Shown here in pieces: positions 10,190 through 22,300 of a stretch of DNA of 64,000 bases. Position numbers and translations under genes: made by a program. The notes under the pieces were generated by a model that saw nothing but the letters and a program-made list of their open reading frames with translations, searched no databases and was not told the DNA's origin. Origin of the DNA: Palaemon carinicauda (Eukaryota; Arthropoda; Malacostraca; Decapoda; Palaemonidae); the NCBI RefSeq assembly GCF_036898095.1, contig NC_090743.1, positions 17,245,851-17,309,850 on the forward strand, read 5' to 3'. Each line of letters starts with the position of its first letter. The first letter of the stretch is position 1.

Positions 10190-10610
10190 TACCTAGATAA
10201 GCTACAACTCTAGTTGGAAAAGCAGGATGTTTTAAGACCGAGGCCTCCAACAGGGAAAATAGCCCGGTGAAGAAAGGAAATAAAGAAATGAATAAATGAC
10301 AATATAATTAATGAACAATTAAAGCAAGATATTTTAAAAACAGTAACATTAAAATCAAACTCTCATATATAGATTATAAAACTTAAAAAAAGGGCGAGAA
10401 ATAAGATAGAATATTGTCCGAGTGCACCCTCAAGGAAGAGAACTCTACCCCAAGACAGTGGAAGACCATGGTACAGAGGCTATGGACTTGCTCTACCCAA
10501 GACTAGAGAACAATAGTTTGATTTTGGAGTGTTCTTATCCTAGAAGAGCTGCTTACTAAAGCCAGAGTCTCTTCTACCTTTACCAAGAAGAAAGTAGCCA
10601 ATGAACAATT
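10190..10610 (-). repeat. 5'-truncated copy of the ~700-bp dispersed repeat
   Basis: On the - strand it ends with the shared tail (GGAGGCCTCGGTCTTAAAAC, CCAACTAGAGTTGTAGC) and carries CCATGGTCTTCCACTGTCTT and GAGGGTGCACTCGGAC in the same order as the full-length copies. It lacks the (TAA)n tract and the 5' third. Confidence 0.75.
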
Positions 10611-11627
10611 ACAAGGCATGCTCTGTTTCTTTGTAATGTTTTTCATTTTAACTTCAGTTAACCTTGTCCCATTTGTCAATATCAATCCAATTCCTTCCAC
10701 TAACTCTTGGACTTGATATGACCCACTTTGTCTCACTCAAAACCCATTTTCAGCTGTTTAAATGGGGTCCCCTTCTATCAGTCCTTCCTGTGGAATCCAA
10801 ACACATTGAATAGAAACTTTCTTGACTGTTCCTAACTAGGACATCCTCACTATGACCTTTCTCCTATGACAAGAGAGACAAAATGTATATATTCTTTAAT
10901 TTGGGTCAAATGACAATCAACTACAAATGTGAACACATCACACGAGCATTTTCCTCTCTCTCTCTCTCTTCGTCAAAATGTACTGTCATAACTTTGTGAT
11001 TGGTTGCAGTTAACAAGAGAAGGAAATATGTGCTTTCACTTGAAAACATAACCTCCATCTATAGTCAAGAAAATTGTTCTAACCCGGTATACATTGATGA
11101 TAAAAATAAACTTTTGAATTATCAAACTTAGCCAGTATTCTTCTTCTTTCGCCCTTATTAGTTCCACTGTATAACAGGGACGGCCGCTAAAGTCGACTTT
11201 CTCCATCTGTTTGAATTCAACGTATCTTCTTTCCTTAGTCCCACATCTCCCATATCTATCCATCTGATCCTCTCAGTCTACGGGCTGTATAATTGCAAGA
11301 GCCCGTGCTTGGCCGCAAGGGCTAGGCAATCTACAACAATCTGCTCGTAGATGGTCAACTCGTACCTAGACAGTTCAGGCGAGCTGAGGCGACTCGTACC
11401 CAACAACTGTATTCTGATCCGCTGACGCCCCTCGCATACCTCCCCACCACCACTGGCATGTTCTTAGGTCTCTTGATTGATTCCACCCCTACCTTGTTAT
11501 TACATGGTCATGGTATCAAACGAGCTTCCAAACCCTTAACTTTTATATTGCATATACCACGATTTCTTTATATCTTGACACCCTTCTTTTCAGTAGCGAT
11601 AATTTACCAATCCATCTTACCATTCTC
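10611..11627. other. No recognisable gene
   Basis: Includes a short (TC)n run near 10954-10969 and a stretch at 11130-11270 with a pyrimidine-rich, repeat-like look. No open frame here has a recognisable signature. Confidence 0.4.
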
Positions 11628-11810
11628 ATTATTACTATTAGATACTAAGCTCCACTATACAACCCTAGTTAGAAAAGCAGCCAAAGTGCTCCAATAGGGA
11701 AAAATAGGCTATTGAGAGAAGGAAATAAGAAAATGAATAATCTACATGAAAAGTAATTAATAAATAAAATAGGATATTTTAAGATCAGTAGCGACGTTAG
11801 AATAGACCCT
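11628..11810 (-). repeat. LINE/SINE-type 3' tail, diverged
   Basis: The + strand shows TAAGCTCCACTATACAACCC, TTAGAAAAGCAG, and then GAAAATGAATAATC with further tail words: the reverse complement of the shared tail, with many substitutions. An ATT-rich start replaces a clean (ATT)n tract. Confidence 0.65.
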
Positions 11811-12185
11811 TCTTTCGATTTTGTTTGACTCACTATTTTCCAACTAGCATCGTTGAAAGAAATACATATTCTTTTTTAAATCGCCGACCGACGAAGAAAT
11901 AGTAAAATCATTATAAAAACAATACCATTTTCATCTATTCAGAATCGAGGAGATTAAAATTTCAGGGAGGTGACAACTATGTAATACAAAAAATTAATAT
12001 TGGATTATTCTGGCAGTCATTGATTAACACTTAACTCTTTTAAGTGATTACAGATAGGTGTTTTTTTCTTTTCTGTCTGTGACTTTAAGGTAGAATAGTA
12101 TTTGCATTAAAAAAAATATATGCATCTTTGACTTCGAAAACTCCACTATTCAAACTTGTACATCGCTGCATTATTTCTTTCACAC
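11811..12185. other. No recognisable feature
   Basis: AT-rich sequence leading into a CA run and a long TA microsatellite. Nothing is supported beyond base composition. Confidence 0.4.
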
Positions 12186-14811
<2,626 letters not shown>

Positions 14812-15091
14812 CAGTAATACCTCGACATACGAGTGTCCCAACATACGATAAATTTGAGATACGAGGAAAGTTTGGAGCAAATTTTTGCCCTGAGATATGA
14901 GACAAGTTTGAGATACGAGACGGTTCCCTATGCAGCCGCTAGGTGGCCGAGTGTGCGAGAGGCTGCTCACGAGGACAGCATCGCTCGCTCTTTCCCGTCG
15001 GATCTCCGTCGCGTAAAGTTATCTCCGAGCATCGGCCATAGTGTTTGCATTTTTTACGTGTTTTTTGCGTACAGAATTTAGTGATTAATCA

Positions 15092-15310
15092 ATGGGTCCA
15101 GAGCAAGGGAGTGCAAACAAGGGTAGTGAAAAGAAAAAGCGTTTGATGACAATCAAGATAAGCACAAAATAATTGAAAAACATGAGTGATGTACGAGTGA
15201 CTGAGCTGACTCGCCAATGTGAGGGGAGTACATCATCAATACCTGTATGTACCATCCTCAAACAGAAGGATACTATAAAGAAGGAAATCAGAGACATGTT
15301 AGTGAAGTGT
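15092..15310 (+). pseudogene. CENP-B/Tigger-type transposase N-terminus
   Basis: Starting at ATG 15092 the frame reads MGPEQGSANKGSEKKKRL, a stop (15170-15172), and then in the same frame KNMSDVRVTELTRQC, STSSIPVCTILKQKDTIKK. This matches the CENP-B-like helix-turn-helix of Tigger and jerky-family transposases (KKKRK...I.E.HE.G.RVTELAR.Y..S.STI..ILK.KD.IK). The second HTH and the DDE domain are absent. The open frame continues to 15631 with no further similarity and then enters a 27-bp triplicated sequence. Confidence 0.7.
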
Positions 15311-15520
15311 CAGGAGTTTTCTGATTTTATGGAAAAGAGGCACCTGGACAAGTTGGCGTGTGGTCGTGCGTTAGCCTTTTGTGACGACACTTGTGTACAT
15401 CATTTTTGTAACGCACCGCCATTAGCCGCTACCGTCTGTTTTGAAGGTAAGAATTCGATAATGTTACATTTTATTGCAGATCATAACCAGTACATAGGTA
15501 TTTGTTATTTTGTAAGCGTA

Positions 15521-15601
15521 GGTTGTGAATTAGAACAATTAAAAACAGGTTGTGAATTAGAACAATTAAAAATAGGTTGTGGATTAGAACAATTAAAAAC
15601 A
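15521..15601 (+). repeat. 27-bp sequence in three tandem copies
   Basis: Three head-to-tail copies start at 15521, 15548 and 15575, each GGTTGTGAATTAGAACAATT followed by seven more bases. The unit is nine codons (GCELEQLKT) in the open transposase-relic frame, so the amplification kept the frame. It lies inside the deleted Tigger relic. Confidence 0.9.
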
Positions 15602-15726
15602 TGTTTTTCCACTGGAATATACTGTTTTTAGGTGATTTTTCAGAGGATGTGAACGGATTAATTTTTTTAGTTGTTTTATGCGGGAAAAATTGATCCAAGA
15701 TATGAGTTCGGGTCCCAGAACGCATT

Positions 15727-15842
15727 AAGTTTATTTATTTGCTTGGTTACTTTCCTCTCTGGGCTATTTTTCCTTGCTGGAACCCGTTGCTTATAGCATC
15801 CTGCTTTTCCAGCAAGGGTTGTAGCTTACCTAGTAATAGCAA
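15727..15842 (+). repeat. LINE/SINE-type 3' tail
   Basis: Shared-tail words in order: TTTATTTATTTGCTTGGTTA, TCTGGGCTATTTTTCCTTGC, CTTATAGCATCCTGCTTTTC, AGGGTTGTAGCTTACCTAG, then a short AAT-rich end. It truncates the right end of the Tigger relic. Confidence 0.8.
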
Positions 15843-16341
15843 TATAATCAAAATCAACGTAATGTCGTTTTCAGTACGGATAAATGTGTACAGTGATCCC
15901 TCGTTTATCGCGGTAGATAGGTTCCAGACCCAACCGCGATAGGTGGAAATCCGCGACGTATTGACACCATATTTAGGTATTTATTTAACATGTATATTCA
16001 GACTTTTAAAACCTTCCCTTGTACGTAGTACTGTTAACAAACTACCCTTTAATGTACAGAACACTTAATGCATGTACTACAGTACCCTAAACTAAAACAG
16101 GCACAAATATTAAAGGCGATTTTATATCATGCGTTTCCTAAACACGCCAAAAAGCACGATAAAAAATGGCAGCCAATGTTTTGTTTACATTTATCTCTGA
16201 TCATAATGAAGAAACAAATGCATTTAGTGTACACATCTGTGTATAGGTTAGTTTTTGCATCGATTATATTGATTATACAGTATGTTGATTTTGTTATTAC
16301 CAATGTTTTACTTAATTTTCTTATGACTTCCAAATGTTTGT

Positions 16342-16377
16342 CTTTATGACGCCGCCTGAAACGGCGGCGTCATAAAG
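16342..16377. other. Perfect 15-bp GC-rich hairpin
   Basis: CTTTATGACGCCGCC (16342-16356), loop TGAAAC, then the exact complement GGCGGCGTCATAAAG (16363-16377). It sits in strongly AT-rich sequence inside the non-autonomous element. No run of T follows, so it does not look like a Pol III terminator. Its role is unknown. Confidence 0.9.
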
Positions 16378-16763
16378 TACGCTCCATCTTCGATTGTAAT
16401 AAACAAACGAAGGCATTTAACGCCCATGATGAAAGTGATAAATAATGATATTACAGTAAAAGCTTTTAGAAAACATGTTATTACAAATATTATTTACCGT
16501 ATCTATATAAAATCATACATACGTAGCAAAGCAGGAAAACAATTTACGAGAGAGAGAGAGAGTTGTTTTACGTACGTAAATGTAAATTTAAAAAAAAAAA
16601 AAAATAGCCCCATTTCATATAAAATAGGTTATTACAAATATTTTATTTTATCATATTACAGTAGTCTGTATAATACTGTAAAGTTCAATACAGTATGTTG
16701 TTGTTAGTCGTGGCGATGAAATTCTCACGAAACAAAAACATGGCATTCGATTACAGCAGCTGA

Positions 16764-16768
<5 letters not shown>

Positions 16769-16825
<57 letters not shown>
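16769..16825. repeat. (CT)n microsatellite
   Basis: Pure TC run of about 55 bp inside the TIR element. Flanking words (GATTACAGCAGCTGATTCAT) recur in inverted form beside the (GA)n at 8541-8626, so the microsatellite travels with the repeat. Confidence 0.95.
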
Positions 16826-16829
<4 letters not shown>

Positions 16830-17590
16830 GTTATACAATACTTACATATAGATGAAGACACTAAAATTAGTTTTCTTAGTGTCAATTGAATACGAAACGG
16901 AAAAATTATGCCAAGTTTACATCCATTTCAATCATTGCTCAAAATGCGGCATCCGATTTCATCAGCAAACCACTATTTTTTGGGAAACATCATTTTATTC
17001 TAGAAAATTGCTACTCTTTAAATAGTTAATTGCACATTAAGAAAGCGTGTACTTTTGTTTTTAAATTTCGGTTGTGTTTTAAAAATCGAGTATTGTTGAC
17101 TTCTTTTTGTTTTACTTTTGGCTGTGATCAGATCAGCTGACGTCTAGCTGCCTCTCTTGAGAGCGTACGAATACACTAACAAAGTATCGTTTATACCATT
17201 TCTTAACTTATTCAAACCGTCTATACAGTTGATATTACTTAAGCACCAATGTGTTATAACCTATCAAAATTTTTGTTTATTACATTTAAAACAACACACA
17301 CTCTCTCTCTCTCTCTCTGTGGGCTACTTTTCACTACCTCCCATTCCTTACCTCTCTCTATCTCTCTAACAAATGATATCTTTGTTGCTCCTCAAAGTTT
17401 CATTTATATTGAAAATCAATCATGATTCAATTTTCCTTACTTTCTCCAATCTCGCACCATCGGTCACATCGCACTATTTTTTAAATTTCCGGAAAATCCG
17501 CAATATATGTATATACATGCATTATGAAAAAAATCCGCGAAGTGGTGAATCCGCGATAGTCGAACCGCGAAGTAGCGAGGGATCACTGTA

Positions 17591-18147
17591 CCTCACATTG
17601 ATGTCGAATTCCTGTCTCATAAGATTATCAGTCACTGCCTTATCCTTACTTAAATGGTTGAATTGTGGATGAACCATCGTGCAGAAAATATCCATCAGTT
17701 GCTCGCACACAGAGGCTCATTACAGCGCATCGAATCCCATACATAGGCTGCGTCATTCATCTGTTTATTCCGTTGCATCTCGCAAAGATATTAGTTGCTC
17801 AAATTTTAGTATGTATTTATCCTTTAAAATTAGAAGACTCTTCCTCTCAATGTTAATATAAACTGCGCAGCAGGTGGTATACCTGTCTGTCTCTGCTCCT
17901 CTCTCAGGAACATTAGCATCGGATCAAGGATGGAGGTTACGTGTTAGACTGGGACGAAAGGCGAATGACTGGCCATTTCATTTTCGTTTCGTCGTCTTCT
18001 TTGTCGTGGCACAGCATTGAAAACCCTGTCAGCAGGAATTGATTTGGTTTTGGATAAGCCTCACTTAGTCTGTGGCTTTTCTATTTTTATAACATACGGT
18101 AGAAGTGTCATTCCTCATACTCCATACGAGGGGGAGTGTGTTGCTTC
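17591..18147. other. No recognisable gene
   Basis: Unique-looking sequence between the TIR element and a degenerate minisatellite. Two short open frames overlap at 17665-17861 without family signatures. It could hold an untranslated first exon of the PRC1-like gene, but I cannot identify one. Confidence 0.35.
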
Positions 18148-18420
18148 CAGGCAAACCTGTTGATATATTTATTCCTCACTGTTATTGCTCAGAGATGTTG
18201 TAATCAGCAACCCCATTATTTATATTCCTTGTTACTACTTGAAGATATTTTTAAAATAGGCAAACCTATTGAGATATATATTCCTATTTGTTGCTACAAG
18301 GAGAGGTATTGTAACCAGGCAAACTCATTGATGTATACGCCTCACCAATACTACACAGAGACGTGTAACCAGGCAAATAAAGTGATATATTTTGCCCGTG
18401 TTATTACTGTACACAGAGTT
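18148..18420 (+). repeat. Degenerate minisatellite, ~55-59 bp unit, about five copies
   Basis: Units start with CCAGGCAAAC-type words at about 18148, 18201, 18255, 18316 and 18368. They share TTGATATATATTCC and end near AGAGATGTTGTAA. Similarity is partial, so this is an old array. No reading frame is conserved across units. Confidence 0.6.
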
Positions 18421-18609
18421 TTCTGCTCTACGCTCTGTATTGCAAGGGCTGTGGACCCGATGTAATTGCCAAACTACCTATGCACGAAGTGTAAAGAACC
18501 TTAACTCTGCACTACTTACAAGGGTCCGTTTTGGTAGCCCAGGTTATGTACCCTGCCAGGGAATTAAGGACTTCCACATAAGGATGAGTCTCCTGTGTAA
18601 AGGATAAAG

Positions 18610-18916
18610 GATTGTATTTGTCAGACCAAATTACAAATTTGGAGATAATTTTTTAGCTTTTTTCAATTCCACAAACCTGTCCTTTTCTCATACTTTCCTG
18701 CCATCACCTACCCACTAGAAAGTCCTGGCTGTAATCAAAATTGAGTGCTCAGTGAGCAAGCATTGGTCCGAGGCTTCTTCATTTCAGGCTGGTAACTACT
18801 GGCCACATGTTTACACCACATTCTTCCATTTTGCTGATAATCTATCCTATGTGAAGGACTCAAGTTTGTATTAAGAAATATACAAATCATCTTCGAATTT
18901 GTCATATTTATTGCTG
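18610..18916 (+). mobile_element. Relic of a DIRS-type 3' end
   Basis: The right end reads AAATATACAAATCATCTTCG followed by AATTTGTCATATTT, nearly the same as the right terminus of the DIRS element ending at 59784. The left part has AAATTTGGAGATAATTTTTT and CCACAAACCTGTC, a decayed counterpart of that element's internal complementary region. So a roughly 300-bp DIRS 3' end (internal complementary region plus right inverted repeat), or a MITE-like derivative, lies just upstream of the PRC1-like gene. Confidence 0.5.
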
Positions 18917-19206
18917 GCAGTATATTATTATAAAAGAAGTTGAAAAGGAAATTTGCATCCAGGTGCATAACGATGCGTAGGATTTTCTTTAGATGCAGAT
19001 CATTTTTCATAAAATCCTTCTTCTCTTATAATATCCTCATTTATAACTATTCATTGTGAGGAAAGTGTTTAATCATGAGGTAAGGTGGCTTCCCTTACCT
19101 GGTACTCTGCAACAAAATATTTCTTTTATGATGCTTCTAGTTTTGAAAATTATTATACAGTACAGTATATAAGAGCTTGTCTAGAACTACAAATGATTAG
19201 TTTCAG
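18917..19206 (+). other. Immediate upstream region of the PRC1-like start exon
   Basis: No coding signal. It ends in TTAGTTTCAG (to 19206), a good 3' splice site, 13 bp before the start codon at 19220. The start codon is therefore probably in exon 2 of the transcript, with a non-coding exon farther upstream. Confidence 0.45.
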
Positions 19207-19357
19207 GCAATCCTTCAAGATGTCGAGTTCACATGAAGAGGCCCTTTTACAAGAGTACAGGAAAGCAACTCAACAGTTAGGGAAGATATGGGATGAGATT
19301 GGTTTTGATGAAGAAAGTCGAGAAATTCGTGTAAAACATGTTCATGAGGAAATGAAG
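19207..19357 (+). CDS. PRC1-like exon 1 (coding from 19220)
   Basis: The acceptor TTTCAG ends at 19206 and the donor is AAG|GTTAGA after 19357. The start codon ATG 19220-19222 opens MSSSHEEALLQEYRKATQQL, then GKIWDEIGFDEESREIRV, matching the PRC1 N-terminus (L..IW..IG...E.R), the dimerisation helix. No in-frame alternative start lies upstream within the exon. Confidence 0.85.
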
Positions 19358-22300
19358 GTTAGAATACAATACTGTGTATCTTTCGTATCTTTTGTTAGAT
19401 TTTATTTGTGATATTGTTGATATCGTGATATGTTAATGTGGTAATGTGTGGGGTTTTTAGAAAATTTAATGGAGTGTTTTTTTTTTCTAAATCGGATATT
19501 CACTTCAATTACAGACACTTTTACACAGCATGGTTGATAAGGAAAATCAGTTTAAGAAGAAGATGATGTCAGATATTGACAGACTAGGACAGCAATTCTA
19601 CAGTCTAAATAAGGTGAGTTTTGATGTACTGTATAAGAAGTTTTAAGTTATGTACTGTAGTTATTTTCATTATAAATTATATAAAAAATTTAAGAGCCAT
19701 GTATGCCTCATTGAAATGAATAATTTCGTCTACAATAATTACAAATATGTGATTCCTTTAATTGAACAGGATCTTAATGCTGGGATTGCAGAACCGGTTG
19801 ACGATTATAATTTCTTGGAGCTGGAGGCCTTTCTGCGTCACAATGTTGAGACACTGATGAAAGAAGTGAGGAAAAGGACTACCTGCTTGAAGGAGTTACA
19901 ATATGTTGAGGAGGTAATAAGAAGTTATTTGTTTTCTATGAAGTTGAAATGGTGAATAATGACAAGGGCCATAATGATATTTCTGCAAAATAGGTTTGAG
20001 AGTACATTATTAATTTCAGTGCTTTATATTTTTTGACTACTAAATATTTTAAGCTCTTATGCATGTCTTCTGTCTTCCCTGGGTTCTTTAAATTAATTTT
20101 CCCTCTGAAAGTTTATGAGGGTTTGAGAAGCTCTCATTTTTATTTCATTATTAACCACTATGATTTCTATCCAAATTAGGTCTTTTTCTAGAACCTTTCT
20201 CTGTTTTGTGATTTCTGTAGAAAAGCTTCTGGTGCATTCATATCTAATATAATTTCAACTTTTCCACTTTCCTTAATACGTGTAATAACCATGTAAATTG
20301 TTCATGTGTGCCTATTTTCCTCTTTTAGGACTCTGTGCTTTTCAATTTCTGCCTCATTTTTATTATGATCATCCCATCCCACCTTAGCTATGAGTCTCAG
20401 GATTTTGCAATCCTTTTTCTTTAGAAATTTTTCTGTGCAGAATGTTTTTAAGAGCTCATCAAAAGTTTAATCTGATATACAGTAAATCAGAAAATCCTTA
20501 CTTTTCTTATTGCCCTTCTAATACACTATTGGTTACACACCAGCATGTAGCTGTGGAAAAATAAATTTTGTTGTGATTTCCAAGCTTTTCACTATTAGCT
20601 CACTGAAACTTTGACTCCATTTAGAATTTGTAGTCCTTAGTATCTCTTGGTATCATTAGTTAGTTTTGATTGATATTACAGTTTTCTTTCAATATCTGCA
20701 TATGTAGTTACTAGACTCGCCCTTCTCTTTTGTACCTTTTCAAGCTCCATAACCCTGGGGTGCTTAGATGATTACCTGGCTGCACTCCTTTATAGCTTTC
20801 TCCACCGTTAATTTTTTTATTCATGACTGGTAAATAACAAAAATCATAATGTTAATGTCTTCACTCTGGATTTTATATGTTAAATCTTGCTCAATGAGTG
20901 TTTTTTGGTACCCACTCCTATATAAGCTGATCTTTTTCTGGGAGCAATTGTTAGATGCCTCAAGATTCAAACTTACAGTATATGATTTAGCATAATTTTC
21001 ACACAATTTTCCTCTTGAAGTTACGATTAATTTTGTCTGAATACGTACGTTTTTAAGTTTGAAAATGACGAACAATACATTGGCAATAGTTTTCTTTAAT
21101 TTCATTAAATAAATAAGTAAAAAAAAATATTTACTGAACAATTGAAGGTTATTCATTTTACAAAGTACACATGCATGATAACATTGAATCCTGCTTGTAT
21201 TACAATAAAATAGCTTGAAAATACAAGTGTGTAAAAAAGAAAATAGGTAGGCTATTTATTGATGTATCACCAATGCATATTAATTGTACAGTATTATAAA
21301 AGTATGCGTGAGTTGAGGAAAACTGTTTGGTTTTGCATGATAGAAAAGGTACCTATTTACAGTTTTCAATCTTTCTTGCAGGAGCTATGTAAAAGGCTGG
21401 TAGAAGAGCGTTTGGAAATTCCTAATTCAAGAGTTCCATCACTAGAAAGTATTGAAGATTTAGAAAGAAGAATAAGGACCTTGGAACAGGAAAAGGTTGG
21501 CATTAATCTTTTAATCTTTTTATTTTTGAATTCTTGTAAAAAAGGTTGTACGTTATCATGTTTTATCGTAGGATAAAGAACATGATTGGAATAAGTTGTG
21601 CAGAGATGTAATATCCTTGTTTTGTCCTATTTTGGTTGTGAGTGTAACAGGTCCTCCCGTGTTCTGTTATGTTGTTTAGCAGCTTTTATTAGAGGGTCTA
21701 AGCATAATTTCACAATTCTTGATATTGCTGTATGTACTTCATCATGTCCATAGACTTCTAACTGCAGGGAGGTTCACCATCATTTACTAAAATCTTACTA
21801 TCAAACAGCATTATATGTAAGCATCAACTAAATTTACTGTCATTGTTAAATTAGAAAATTTATCAGAGATACATGCTTTGGAATATGTTTCACTTTTGCA
21901 ATGAATAGCAATACCGTTCAGTTATCTTCTGGGATTATAATGGTGATTTTGCCATATTGACCAAATCCTAAAATTTCCAGCATTCTAAACAGGGATTGAA
22001 GACGAGAAAATGCCTAACACTCCCTGGTGGATATACGAGGTGCCTCACACTGAGGGACCTGGGGGAACCCAAACATAGAATAAGGCAAAACCTGTGTGAT
22101 TAGGAAATTTCATAATGCATAATTAACCCTTTTACCCCCAGGCTATTTGGAAATTTCCAACCCTTAACCCCCAGGGGTTATTTTTTTTCAAGCACATTTT
22201 GTAGTATATTTTTTTTTTAAATTGCTCTAACAGCCTTAATTTTAATCATAGAGAGGTCAGGTTGGTCTCATTCTCTTGGGAAATGTCTGAAGTTTCTCAA

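Larger units (their letters stand above)
14812..15726 (+). mobile_element. Tigger/pogo-like DNA transposon relic
   Basis: The left end reads CAGTAATACCTCGACATACG, a typical terminal inverted repeat of Tigger-like elements (CAGTNNTACCTCGACATACGAG). Near the right side, AAGATATGAGTTCGGGTCCC and GAACGCATTAAGTT are the inverted counterpart. The terminal bases on the right are missing where a LINE-type tail begins (15727). Inside is a short transposase N-terminus. The element is about 0.9 kb, against over 2 kb for an intact Tigger, so it is internally deleted. Confidence 0.7.
15891..17588. mobile_element. Non-autonomous Tigger/pogo-type element with TA target duplication
   Basis: It begins CAGTGATCCCTCGTTTATCG and ends with the inverted CGAGGGATCACTG (17576-17588). 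Both ends are flanked by TA (15889-15890 and 17589-17590), the target duplication expected for this superfamily. Subterminal inverted words also match: AACCGCGATAG near the left end and ATCCGCGATAGTCGAACCGC near the right. The 1,698-bp interior has no transposase. It carries (CT)n tracts at 16769-16825 and about 17300-17318 and a strong hairpin at 16342-16377, so it is a mobilised passenger rather than an autonomous element. Confidence 0.85.
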
